From positions 273,508 through 337,507 of the forward strand of contig NZ_JAFGYF010000005.1 of the NCBI RefSeq assembly GCF_016921195.1: a stretch of 64,000 bases of DNA, given 5' to 3'. The notes below the pieces were generated by a model. It was given only the letters and a program-made list of their open reading frames with translations. It was not told the DNA's origin and made no database searches. Each line of letters opens with the position of its first letter. Within the stretch, counting starts at the first letter, position 1. Made by a program: the position numbers and the translations under genes. Shown one piece after another: positions 29,957-38,690 of this stretch. Source of the DNA: Cellulosimicrobium cellulans (lineage in GTDB: Bacteria > Actinomycetota > Actinomycetes > Actinomycetales > Cellulomonadaceae).

Positions 29957-31129
29957 ATGGCAGGAAACGACGGCGCTCAGCTCGGCGTCGGCATGGTCGG
30001 GTACTCGTTCATGGGGGCAGCGCACTCGCAGGCATGGCGGACCGCCCCCCGGTTCTTCGACCTCCCCCTCGTCCCGCGCATGCGGGTCCTCGGCGGCCGC
30101 AACCCGGAGGCGCTGGCCGCCGCCGCGGAGCGGCTCGGCTGGGAGTCCACCGAGACGAGCTGGCAGGCGCTCGTCGGCCGCGACGACGTCGACCTCGTCG
30201 ACGTGTGCACGCCCGGCGACACGCATGCCGAGATCGCGATCGCGGCGCTCGAGGCGGGCAAGCACGTGCTGTGCGAGAAGCCGCTCGCCAACACGGTCGC
30301 CGAGGCCGAGAAGATGGTCGCGGCGGCCGAGGCCGCGGCACAGCGCGGGCAGGTCGCGATGGTGGGCTTCACCTACCGCCGCGTGCCGGCGATCCAGCTC
30401 GCGCGGCAGCTCGTCGCCGACGGGCGCATCGGGACCGTGCGGCACGTGCGCGCGCAGTACCTGCAGGACTGGATCGCGGACGAGAACGCACCGCTGTCGT
30501 GGCGTCTGGACAAGAGCAAGGCCGGGAGCGGGGCGCTCGGCGACATCGGCGCCCACGTCATCGACCTCGCGCAGTTCATCACCGGGGAGAAGATCACGAG
30601 CGTCTCGGGACTCCTCGAGACCTTCGTCAAGGAGCGCCCGGTCGCGACGGAGTTCGCCGGGTTGTCCGGCCAGGGCGGCACCGAGCGCGGCCCCGTCACG
30701 GTGGACGACGCGGCGGTCTTCCTCGCCCGGCTGTCCGGCGGGGGCATCGGGACGTTCGAGGCGACACGCTTCGCCTACGGCCGCAAGAACGCGATCCGCC
30801 TCGAGATCAACGGCTCGAAGGGGTCGGTCGCGTTCGACTTCGAGGACATGAACGTCCTGCACTTCTTCGACGCCGCGGACGAGGCGGCCGTCGCCGGCTT
30901 CCGACGCATCGTCGTGACGGAGCCGGAGCACGCGTACGTCGCGCACTGGTGGCCCGCGGGCCACGGGCTCGGGTACGAGCACGCGTTCACGCACCAGGCG
31001 GTCGACCTCGTCGAGGGGATCGCCGCCGGGACGCACCCGGCGCCGACCTTCGCGGACGGCCTCGTGGTGCAGCGCGTGCTCGACGCGGTCGAGCGGAGCG
31101 CGGCGTCGGGCGGCTGGGTCCAGCCGTAG
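29957..31129 (+). CDS. Gfo/Idh/MocA-family oxidoreductase 1
   Basis: Protein of 390 residues. The N-terminal Rossmann fold has GVGMVGYSFMGAAHSQAW, VDVCTPGDTHAEIAI and the catalytic-lysine motif CEKPLANT; the C-terminal sheet domain has GSGALGDIGAHVIDLAQF with the usual catalytic Asp/His pair. Such enzymes oxidise or reduce sugar hydroxyls with NAD(P). In ThuB, YcjS and C-glycoside pathways they make 3-keto sugars. ATG 29957 has a GGAAGG site. It ends operon 1 and is followed by a terminator; the neighbours (importer, ThuA proteins, isomerases) fit a keto-sugar route. Confidence 0.92.
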   Translation: MAGNDGAQLGVGMVGYSFMGAAHSQAWRTAPRFFDLPLVPRMRVLGGRNPEALAAAAERLGWESTETSWQALVGRDDVDLVDVCTPGDTHAEIAIAALEAGKHVLCEKPLANTVAEAEKMVAAAEAAAQRGQVAMVGFTYRRVPAIQLARQLVADGRIGTVRHVRAQYLQDWIADENAPLSWRLDKSKAGSGALGDIGAHVIDLAQFITGEKITSVSGLLETFVKERPVATEFAGLSGQGGTERGPVTVDDAAVFLARLSGGGIGTFEATRFAYGRKNAIRLEINGSKGSVAFDFEDMNVLHFFDAADEAAVAGFRRIVVTEPEHAYVAHWWPAGHGLGYEHAFTHQAVDLVEGIAAGTHPAPTFADGLVVQRVLDAVERSAASGGWVQP

Positions 31130-31136
31130 TATCGAG

Positions 31137-31172
31137 TCCGGGTCGGCCCGCGGGGCGGAGGGTCGACCCGGA
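31137..31172. terminator. Terminator of ABC operon 1
   Basis: 9-bp stem TCCGGGTCG (31137-31145) against CGACCCGGA (31164-31172), 18-nt loop, 8 bases after the oxidoreductase stop. Confidence 0.65.
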
Positions 31173-31408
31173 CGCCGGCCCGACGGTGTCGGCCGTTGCA
31201 GCGCAGCACGGCCGGCCGGAACCGGCGCGGAGGAAAGGAGGCTGGACGCGCAGCGATGGCGCGCATTTAGTACGACGGGCAATCAAAATTGTCGGTCGAA
31301 AATTCCGGGACGGCGGCCGGCCGATGGCGGCACCCGGCGGAGCGCAGCACTGATTCCCCATCTCGACGAGGAGACCTTGTGAGAAACGTGCTAGGAGGAT
31401 CGCTCGCC

Positions 31409-34400
31409 ATGAGGCGGACGGTCGCGGTAGCTGCCGCGACAGCGGTCGCTCTCCCCCTGACCATGGCGGCGGCGGCGACGTCGGCGACGGCCGTGACGAC
31501 GCCCACGGGCGTCGCAGCGGCGCCCGTCGTCACGGCCGCTGACGCCGTCCCGTTCGACGTGCTCGTCTTCAGCAAGACCGGTGGCTTCCGCCACGGGTCG
31601 ATCCCCGCGGGCATCGCGGCGATCCAGCAGCTCGGGGAAGAGAACGACTTCACGGTGACCGCCACCGAGGACGCGGGAGCGTTCACGGACGAGAACCTCG
31701 CCCAGTACGAAGCCGTCGTGTGGCTGTCCACGACCGGCGACGTTCTCAACGACGACCAGCAGGCCGCGTTCGAGCGCTACATCCAGAACGGGGGCGGGTA
31801 CGCGGGCATCCACGCGGCGTCCGACACCGAGTACGACTGGCCCTGGTACGGCGGGCTGGTCGGCGCGTACTTCAGCGCCCACCCCCAGAACCAGACCGCG
31901 ACCGTCAAGGTCGAGGACCACGTCCACGAGTCGACGGCGCACCTGCCCTCGCGGTGGGAGCGGTTCGACGAGTGGTACAACTTCCGCACCAACCCGCGCG
32001 ACACGGTCCACGTGCTCGCGAGCCTCGACGAGACCACCTACAACGCGGGCAGCGGCGCGATGGGCGCCGAGCACCCGACGGCGTGGTGCCAGGTCTACGA
32101 CGGTGGCCGCTCCTGGTACACGGGTGGCGGGCACACCGACGAGTCGTACTCCGACCCGGACTTCCTCCAGCACCTGCTGGGCGGCATCCAGACGGCGGCG
32201 GGCGCCGTGGCGTCGGACTGCTCGGCGACCCAGTCGGCGAGCTACGAGCAGATCGCGCTCGACGAGGAGACGCGCAACCCGATGGTCCTGGACGTCGCCG
32301 ACGACGGCACGGTGTTCTACGCCGAGCGTGACGGCCGCGTGCAGGTCATCGACCCGTCGACCAACACGACGCACACCGCGACGACCCTCCCGGTGACCAC
32401 CGCCAACGAGGACGGTCTGCTCGGGCTCGTGCTCGACCCGAACTTCTCGGAGAACGGGTGGGTCTACACCTACTGGGCTCCGGCGAACGTCGGCTCCGAC
32501 GGCCCGCACAACCGGATCTCCCGGTTCGACTTCGACCCGGCCACGGGCACGATCGACCAGGCCACGGAGAAGAAGGTCCTCACCGTCACGACGCAGCGCA
32601 ACACGTGCTGCCACGCCGGCGGTGACATGGTCTTCGACGAGGACGGCAACCTGATCCTCGCGACCGGTGACAACACCAACCCGTTCGAGTCGGGCGGCTA
32701 CTCGCCGCACGACGAGCGCGCCGGTCGCCAGGACTACGACGCCCAGCGCTCGTCGGCCAACACGAACGACCTGCGCGGCAAGGTCCTGCGCATCCACCCG
32801 GAGGACGACGGGACGTACACCATCCCCGAGGGCAACATGTTCGACGAGGCGGCGGACGCGGAGGGCAAGACCCGCCCGGAGATCTTCGCGATGGGCTTCC
32901 GCAACCCGTTCCGCATCGGCGTGGACCCCTACTCCGGCAACATCCTCGTGGGTGACTACGGTCCCGACGCGGGCAGCGCGAGCCCGACGCGTGGTCCGGG
33001 CAACACGGTGGAGTGGAACGTCGTGAGCGAGCCCGGCTTCTACGGGTGGCCGTACTGCACGGGCGCGAACGCGGACTACCTCAAGTACAACTTCGCGACC
33101 GGGCAGTCCGGCGCGGCGTTCAACTGCGCCGAGGGCCCGGTCAACCAGTCCCCGAACAACACGGGTCTGACCCAGCTGCCCCCGGCCATCGAGGCCGAGA
33201 TCTGGTACAGCTACGCCGGCAACCCGGAGTTCCCGGAGATCGGCGGCGGCGGCGCGCCCATGGGCGGCCCCGTCTACCAGTACGACCCCGAGCTCGACTC
33301 CGACGTCCAGTGGCCCGAGTACTGGGACGGCAAGGCGTTCCTGGGCGAGTGGAACCAGGGCAAGCTCTACTCGGTCCAGCTCGACGGCGAGAAGCGCGAC
33401 GACATCGTCGACATCAACCGCGTCCTGCCGAAGATCTTCGACCCGAGCGCCGGTTTCGACCGTGCCATGGACTTCGACTTCGGTCCCGACGGCGCGCTCT
33501 ACGTCGTCGACTGGGGCTCGGGCTTCGGCGGCGACAACGACTCGAGCGGGATCTACAAGGTCAACTACGTCAAGGGCAACCCGACGCCGATCGCACGAGC
33601 GAGCGCCGACGTGACGAGCGGCCACGCGCCGCTCACGGTGCAGTTCTCCTCGGAGGGCACGCGCCACCCGGCCGGTGACGAGCTGGCTCTGCAGTGGACG
33701 TTCGGCGACGGCTCCGAGCCGTCGACCGAGGCGAACCCGGTCCACACGTACACCGAGAACGGGTCGTACGTCGCCCAGCTCGTGGCGACGGACGCCCAGG
33801 GTCAGACGGGTGTCGCGAACGTGACGATCGTCGTCGGCAACGAGGCGCCGTCGATCTCCATCACGTTCCCCGACAACGGCGGGTTCTTCCAGTGGGGTGA
33901 CCAGGTCCGCTACGAGATCTCCGTCGACGACCCCGACGGTGAGGTCGACTGCAGCCAGGTCGAGCTCTCGACGTCGCTCGGCCACGACTCGCACGCGCAC
34001 CCGATGGACGTGCTCGGCGGTTGTGAGGGCGTCTTCCAGACGGCGCGCGACGAGGGCCACGGCATCGAGTCGAACATCTTCTGGGTGATCGAGGCGTCGT
34101 ACACGGACGACGGTGGCGCCGCCGGTGCCCCGCTCACGGCGAACGACCTCCAGGTGCTCCAGCCCAAGCTGCTCCAGGCGGAGTTCTTCACCTCCACCGG
34201 TCGCCTCGCGGACTCCACGAGCACGGGCGACCCGGGCGTGCAGCGCGAGACGACGAGCGACACGGCCGGCGGTGGCCAGAACATCGGCTACATCGAGCCG
34301 GGTGACTGGTGGGCCTACGACCCGATCTCGCTCTACGGTGTCGACTCGATCGCGCTGCGCGCGGCGTCGCCGAGCAACGCCACGATCTCCGTCCGCTGGA

Positions 34401-36403
34401 ACGCCGCGGACGGCCCGGAGATCGGGTCCGTCCAGGTCCCCGGCACCGGTGACTGGCAGGTCTACACGAACGTCTCGACCGAGCTGACCGACGTGCCCTC
34501 GGGTACCGGGACGCTCTACTTCGTCCTGACGTCCGGCCAGGCCAACGTCAACTGGCTCGAGTTCGACGGCCGCGGCGTCACGGACAACGAGCGCCCGACC
34601 ATCGACTCCTTCGAGGTCACCCCGACGACGGGCACCGCCCCGCTGACGGTGACCGCGACGGCGACCGCCTCCGACCCCGAGGACGACGCGATCACGTTCG
34701 CGTGGGACGCGGGACTCGGTGACGGGTTCGTCGACGGGACCGACTCGTTCGAGGTCACGTACGACCAGCCGGGCACGTACCGGCTCCAGGTGCGGGCCTC
34801 CGACGAGCGCGGTGCGTACTCGGTCGAGTACACGACCGTGACGGTGAAGGCGCCGGAGACCGGGCCGGGGATGTGCTTCTCGGGCCGCTCGGACGACTTC
34901 CTCGGCACGGACCTCGACGAGAACCGCTGGTCGGTGCTCAACCGCGACCAGAACCTGGTCGTGCGGGACGGCAAGCTCGTCATCCCGACGACGGCGACCG
35001 ACTTCTACGGCACCGGCAACACCGCGGTGCCGAACCTGGTGCTCCAGGACCTGCCGGACGGGCCGTTCACGGCCACGGCCAAGCTCACGCTGCCGGCGCG
35101 CCAGCAGTACCAGCAGGCCGGTCTGGTGATCTGGGAGGACCAGGACAACTACGCGAAGATGGTGCTCCAGGGCCGCTCGCAGTCCGCGGACCCGGCGACC
35201 AGGATCTTCCAGTTCATCCGTGAGGAGAACGCCCAGCCGAACGAGGTCGGTGCGTCCAACTCGCCGAACCTCGGCGCCGACTACCCGGACACGGTCTACG
35301 TCCGGTTCGTCAGCAACGGTGAGAACCTCCAGGCCGCGTACTCGGCCGACGGCGTCGACTTCACGACGATGTCGGAGACCAAGTCGATCGCCGACCTGGA
35401 GAACGCGAAGATCGGGCTCGTCTCGCTCAAGGGGAACAACACCGCGTCCCCGGTCGTCGACGCCGAGTTCGACTGGTTCCACATCACGCCCGACGACACG
35501 GCGTCCGCCCCCGGGCCGGACGACGAGTTCGACGGCAGCGCCCTCGACGCGTGCCGCTGGTCGATCGTCCGCGAGGACCCGACCGGCTACCGCGTGGCGG
35601 ACGGCTCCCTGCAGATCGACACGACGCCGACGGACATCTACGGGACGGACAACCGCCCCGTGCCGAACATCGTGCTGCAGGACCAGCCGGGCGAGGAGTG
35701 GACGGTCGAGACCGTCGTCGACGGGTCGGCGCTCGACCGCCAGTACCAGCAGGGCGGTCTGATCGTCTACGGCGACGACGACAACTACGTCAAGCTCGAC
35801 TACGTGGTCGACAACCAGGCGGGTCAGGCCAAGAACGCCCGGATCGAGCTGCGCAGCGAGGTCGGCGGGGTCGTCCAGAACCCGCAGCCCCAGTCGTCGA
35901 GCCTCACCGGCGACGTGTGGCACCTGCGTCTGACGCGCTCCGGTGACACGTTCACCGGCGCGTACAGCGCCGACGGCGAGACCTGGACCACGTTCGACCA
36001 GAGCGTGACGAACGCCCCCGCGGCGGACGCCCAGGTCGGGCTGTTCGCGCTCGGCGCGGCGGCCGACACCGGTGCGCCGGCGTCGTTCGGTCACTTCCGG
36101 GTGGTCGGCGACGACGTCGAGCCGATCGCGGTGACGATCACCGCGGAGACGCGGTGCATGGCCGGCAAGGTGTTCGTCGCGGTGCGTGCGGCGAACGACG
36201 ACGCGGTCCCGCTCGCGATCACTCTCGAGACCCCGTACGGGTCGAAGGAGTTCGCGGACGTGGCGCCCGGCGCGAACGCCTACCAGTCGTTCGCGTCGCG
36301 TGCCGCGGGGATCGACGCCGGCAGCGTGACGGTGACCGCGACCGACGCCGAGGGGAGGACGTTCTCCGGGACGGCGGACTACGCCGCCCGGGCCTGCTCC
36401 TGA
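31409..36403 (+). CDS. Giant secreted ThuA / GSDH-propeller / PKD / CBM6 protein 1
   Basis: Protein of 1664 residues. Order: signal peptide (about 1-30), ThuA domain (48-265, FSKTGGFRHGSIPAGI, GGYAGIHAASDTEYDWPWYG), glucose/sorbosone-dehydrogenase-like six-blade propeller (277-720), PKD (725-810), a His-rich conserved block LGHDSHAHP (835-905), CBM6-like (920-1055), PKD-like (1060-1147), two concanavalin/DUF1349-like modules (1160-1360, 1370-1570) and a C-terminal module (1580-1664). Propeller signatures are TCCHAGGDMVFDEDGNL, NTNDLRGKVLRIHP and GFRNPFR, as in PQQ sugar dehydrogenases. There is no sorting signal or C-terminal helix, so it is released or held by its binding modules. ATG 31409 has AGGAGG; GTG 31379 is an alternative. 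Function is inferred: oxidation of a carbohydrate outside the cell. Confidence 0.88.
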   Translation: MRRTVAVAAATAVALPLTMAAAATSATAVTTPTGVAAAPVVTAADAVPFDVLVFSKTGGFRHGSIPAGIAAIQQLGEENDFTVTATEDAGAFTDENLAQYEAVVWLSTTGDVLNDDQQAAFERYIQNGGGYAGIHAASDTEYDWPWYGGLVGAYFSAHPQNQTATVKVEDHVHESTAHLPSRWERFDEWYNFRTNPRDTVHVLASLDETTYNAGSGAMGAEHPTAWCQVYDGGRSWYTGGGHTDESYSDPDFLQHLLGGIQTAAGAVASDCSATQSASYEQIALDEETRNPMVLDVADDGTVFYAERDGRVQVIDPSTNTTHTATTLPVTTANEDGLLGLVLDPNFSENGWVYTYWAPANVGSDGPHNRISRFDFDPATGTIDQATEKKVLTVTTQRNTCCHAGGDMVFDEDGNLILATGDNTNPFESGGYSPHDERAGRQDYDAQRSSANTNDLRGKVLRIHPEDDGTYTIPEGNMFDEAADAEGKTRPEIFAMGFRNPFRIGVDPYSGNILVGDYGPDAGSASPTRGPGNTVEWNVVSEPGFYGWPYCTGANADYLKYNFATGQSGAAFNCAEGPVNQSPNNTGLTQLPPAIEAEIWYSYAGNPEFPEIGGGGAPMGGPVYQYDPELDSDVQWPEYWDGKAFLGEWNQGKLYSVQLDGEKRDDIVDINRVLPKIFDPSAGFDRAMDFDFGPDGALYVVDWGSGFGGDNDSSGIYKVNYVKGNPTPIARASADVTSGHAPLTVQFSSEGTRHPAGDELALQWTFGDGSEPSTEANPVHTYTENGSYVAQLVATDAQGQTGVANVTIVVGNEAPSISITFPDNGGFFQWGDQVRYEISVDDPDGEVDCSQVELSTSLGHDSHAHPMDVLGGCEGVFQTARDEGHGIESNIFWVIEASYTDDGGAAGAPLTANDLQVLQPKLLQAEFFTSTGRLADSTSTGDPGVQRETTSDTAGGGQNIGYIEPGDWWAYDPISLYGVDSIALRAASPSNATISVRWNAADGPEIGSVQVPGTGDWQVYTNVSTELTDVPSGTGTLYFVLTSGQANVNWLEFDGRGVTDNERPTIDSFEVTPTTGTAPLTVTATATASDPEDDAITFAWDAGLGDGFVDGTDSFEVTYDQPGTYRLQVRASDERGAYSVEYTTVTVKAPETGPGMCFSGRSDDFLGTDLDENRWSVLNRDQNLVVRDGKLVIPTTATDFYGTGNTAVPNLVLQDLPDGPFTATAKLTLPARQQYQQAGLVIWEDQDNYAKMVLQGRSQSADPATRIFQFIREENAQPNEVGASNSPNLGADYPDTVYVRFVSNGENLQAAYSADGVDFTTMSETKSIADLENAKIGLVSLKGNNTASPVVDAEFDWFHITPDDTASAPGPDDEFDGSALDACRWSIVREDPTGYRVADGSLQIDTTPTDIYGTDNRPVPNIVLQDQPGEEWTVETVVDGSALDRQYQQGGLIVYGDDDNYVKLDYVVDNQAGQAKNARIELRSEVGGVVQNPQPQSSSLTGDVWHLRLTRSGDTFTGAYSADGETWTTFDQSVTNAPAADAQVGLFALGAAADTGAPASFGHFRVVGDDVEPIAVTITAETRCMAGKVFVAVRAANDDAVPLAITLETPYGSKEFADVAPGANAYQSFASRAAGIDAGSVTVTATDAEGRTFSGTADYAARACS

Positions 36404-36409
36404 CAGGTT

Positions 36410-36444
36410 CCGGCGGGCCGGTGCCCTGAGCACCGGCCCGCCGG
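36410..36444. terminator. Strong terminator after giant protein 1
   Basis: Perfect 15-bp stem CCGGCGGGCCGGTGC (36410-36424) against 36430-36444, 5-nt loop, 7 bases after the stop. The 200 bases from 36445 to the next gene show no gene or clear promoter to me. Confidence 0.85.
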
Positions 36445-36658
36445 GCACCGCGCTCGGCGTGCGGGCGCTCGGCGGACGGGCGGCCCATCGGCCGGGCCGA
36501 CCGTACGCTGCCCGCACGACGAGCACGACGGGGACCTCCGGGTCTCCGGCCCCGGCGCCCGGGAACGGGCGCTCCGGCCCGGCGCCGGGGCACCCCGGGG
36601 ACCGACGACCGCCGTCGGACCCGGTGCCAACCACGGACCACGACGAGGTGATGACCCG

Positions 36659-37378
36659 ATGTCCCGAACGTCCCCGCACCGCAGCGGCACCAGCACCCGA
36701 CCCCCGGTCGGCGCGCGCGCCGTCCTCGCCACGGCGCTCGGCGCGCTGCTCGGCGCCGTCGTGGCGCTGCTGGGCGTCGCGGCACCCGCGTCCGCGCACG
36801 GCGGCGACGTCGTGATCTCCCTCGGCACCGACGGCGAGGGCGGCATCTCCGCCAACCTGACGTGGAAGGTCGACGGCCACCCGGTCGAGGAGGCGGCCGA
36901 CGTCTCCGTGACGGCGGAGTCCGCGGCCGGCGAGACCGTCGGCCCCCTCACCCTCTCCTCGGCCTCGGAGGGCGTCGGCTGGTACACGTCCGAGCCCGGC
37001 GTCCTGGCCGAGGGCAACTGGACGCTCACCGCCACGATCACCGAGCCCTCGGCGGCGACCGCGACCGCGCAGGTCGACGTCGTGCCCCTGCCCGAGCCGG
37101 CCCCGCGCGCCGACGACGAGGCCGCAGCCGGGGCCGAGGACGGTGCGGCCGGGGACTCTCAGGACGCCGAGGACCCCGCCGCCGCGGCGGACGGGACCGG
37201 CACCACGGACGAGGAGTCGACGGGCGTCGGCGCGGGCGTGTGGATCGCCGTCGCCGTGGTCGCCGCGCTCCTCCTCGCCGGCGGCTACGTCGTCGTCCGC
37301 CGCCGCTCGCGCGCTGCCGCCGCCGACGAGTCGTCGGACGGCAGGCCCCGCCCCCTGACCAGCACGTCCGCCCGGTGA
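36659..37378 (+). CDS. Membrane-anchored secreted protein, CopC/YtkA-like fold, function unknown
   Basis: Protein of 239 residues: a signal peptide ending near 46 ([10 protein letters not shown]), an extracellular beta-sandwich of about 95 residues ([39 protein letters not shown]), an acidic Ala/Glu/Asp linker, a single helix (about 190-212) and a basic Arg-rich cytosolic end. The mature N-terminus AHGGD with an early His recalls CopC-type copper proteins, but the other ligands are not clear. I do not assign a function. It lies between the first giant protein and an isomerase gene, 40 bases before the latter, so it may be translated with it. Confidence 0.65.
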   Translation: MSRTSPHRSGTSTRPPVGARAVLATALGALLGAVVALLGVAAPASAHGGDVVISLGTDGEGGISANLTWKVDGHPVEEAADVSVTAESAAGETVGPLTLSSASEGVGWYTSEPGVLAEGNWTLTATITEPSAATATAQVDVVPLPEPAPRADDEAAAGAEDGAAGDSQDAEDPAAAADGTGTTDEESTGVGAGVWIAVAVVAALLLAGGYVVVRRRSRAAAADESSDGRPRPLTSTSAR

Positions 37379-37418
37379 CCCCGGGCACGAACCGAGAACG
37401 ACCGAAGGAGACACGACC

Positions 37419-38420
37419 ATGGCACGACCGATCACCCTCTTCACGGGGCAGTGGGCTGACCTGCCGTTCGAGGAGGTGGCGCGGCTCGCGTCCGGCTGGG
37501 GCTACGACGGCCTGGAGATCGCCTGCTGGGGAGACCACCTCGACCCGTGGCGCTGGGACGACGACGAGTACGTCCAGGGCAAGCTCGACCTGCTCGCCAA
37601 GTACGACCTCAAGGTCTACGCGATCTCGAACCACCTCAAGGGCCAGGCCGTCTGCGACGACCCGATCGACCAGCGCCACCGTGACATCCTCCCGGACGTG
37701 GTGTGGGGCGACGGCGACCCGGAGGGCGTGCGCCAGCGCGCCGCGGAGGAGATGAAGCACACCGCGCGCCTCGCCGCGAAGCTGGGCGTGAAGACGGTCG
37801 TGGGCTTCACGGGCTCGGCGATCTGGAAGTACGTCGCGATGTTCCCGCCGGTCTCGCAGGAGGCGATCGACGCCGGCTACCAGGACTTCGCCGACCGCTG
37901 GAACCCGATCCTCGACGTCTTCGACGAGGTCGGCGTGCGGTTCGCGCACGAGGTGCACCCGAGCGAGATCGCGTACGACTACTGGACGACCGTGCGCACC
38001 CTCGAGGCGATCGGGCACCGCGAGGCGTTCGGCCTCAACTGGGACCCGAGCCACATGGTGTGGCAGGACATCGACCCGGTGAGCTTCCTGTGGGACTTCA
38101 AGGACCGCATCTACCACGTGGACTGCAAGGACACGAAGAAGCGGATGCACAACGGTCGCAACGGCCGCATGGGGTCGCACCTGGCCTGGGCGGACCCGCG
38201 CCGCGGCTGGGACTTCATCTCGACCGGCCACGGTGACGTGCCGTGGGAGGACGCCTTCCGCATGCTGAACACGATCGGCTACGAGGGCCCCATCTCCGTC
38301 GAGTGGGAGGACGCCGGCATGGACCGCCTGGTCGGCGCGCCGGAGGCCCTCGAGTTCGTCAAGAAGTACGCGTTCGACGCCCCGGACGCCGCCTTCGACG
38401 CCGCGTTCTCGACCAAGTAG
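37419..38420 (+). CDS. Sugar isomerase/epimerase TIM-barrel protein 1
   Basis: Protein of 333 residues of the AP-endonuclease-2/xylose-isomerase-like fold. Metal ligands can be placed as Glu in [15 protein letters not shown], Asp/His in [11 protein letters not shown], His in [11 protein letters not shown] and Glu in [12 protein letters not shown]. An early motif reads [21 protein letters not shown]. Related proteins act as keto-sugar epimerases (YcjR) or as lyases and deglycosidases on 3-keto-glycosides. Which of these applies cannot be told by eye. ATG 37419 has a GAAGGAG site. A strong terminator follows at 38481. Confidence 0.88.
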   Translation: MARPITLFTGQWADLPFEEVARLASGWGYDGLEIACWGDHLDPWRWDDDEYVQGKLDLLAKYDLKVYAISNHLKGQAVCDDPIDQRHRDILPDVVWGDGDPEGVRQRAAEEMKHTARLAAKLGVKTVVGFTGSAIWKYVAMFPPVSQEAIDAGYQDFADRWNPILDVFDEVGVRFAHEVHPSEIAYDYWTTVRTLEAIGHREAFGLNWDPSHMVWQDIDPVSFLWDFKDRIYHVDCKDTKKRMHNGRNGRMGSHLAWADPRRGWDFISTGHGDVPWEDAFRMLNTIGYEGPISVEWEDAGMDRLVGAPEALEFVKKYAFDAPDAAFDAAFSTK

Positions 38421-38480
38421 CACGCGCAGTCTCCCGTCGGCCGGCTCGGCCGGCCGGCGGGTGGGGGAAGAACAGTCCGA

Positions 38481-38525
38481 CACGCCACCGCCCCCGGTCG
38501 TCCGACGGCCGGGGGCGGTGGCGTG
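38481..38525. terminator. Strong terminator after isomerase 1
   Basis: Perfect 17-bp stem CACGCCACCGCCCCCGG (38481-38497) against 38509-38525 with an 11-nt loop. It separates the isomerase from the next operon. Confidence 0.85.
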
Positions 38526-38586
38526 CCTGTCCTGAGGGGCGTCGTCGCCGTGTCCGGGCCTGCGGCCGTCGCCGCAGGCTGCAGCC

Positions 38587-38630
38587 ATGTGAGCCTTCAC
38601 ATTTGTTTTGTGGCTTCGGTTATATAACCG
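38587..38630. promoter_or_regulatory. Two extra inverted repeats upstream of operon 2
   Basis: ATGTGA-GCCT-TCACAT (38587-38602) and the perfect 14-bp palindrome CGGTTATATAACCG (38617-38630) lie in an unusually AT-rich stretch just upstream of promoter P3. Both could be sites for a second regulator; neither matches the ROK operator. Confidence 0.4.
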
Positions 38631-38647
38631 TGACGGGCAATGTGCGC

Positions 38648-38683
38648 CTTTTGCTTGACCCTCGACAGAAGTGCCCCTACGTT
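38648..38683 (+). promoter_or_regulatory. Promoter P3 with putative ROK operator, ABC operon 2
   Basis: CTTTTG (38648-38653) N12 CAGAAG (38666-38671) overlaps -35 TTGACC (38655-38660); a 17-base spacer leads to -10 TACGTT (38678-38683). ATG 38691 follows 7 bases later without a ribosome site, again a probable leaderless message. Layout is the same as at P1 and P2, 12.6 kb away. Confidence 0.75.
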
Positions 38684-38690
38684 GTCATCC

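Noticed and set aside
38587..38602. Rex or CRP site before operon 2
   Set aside because: The half sites TGTGA/TCACA are 4 bases apart and not 6 as both proteins need.
38640..38690. Longer start for oxidoreductase 2 beginning before promoter P3
   Set aside because: It would place the -35, -10 and operator inside the coding sequence; ATG 38691 directly follows the promoter.
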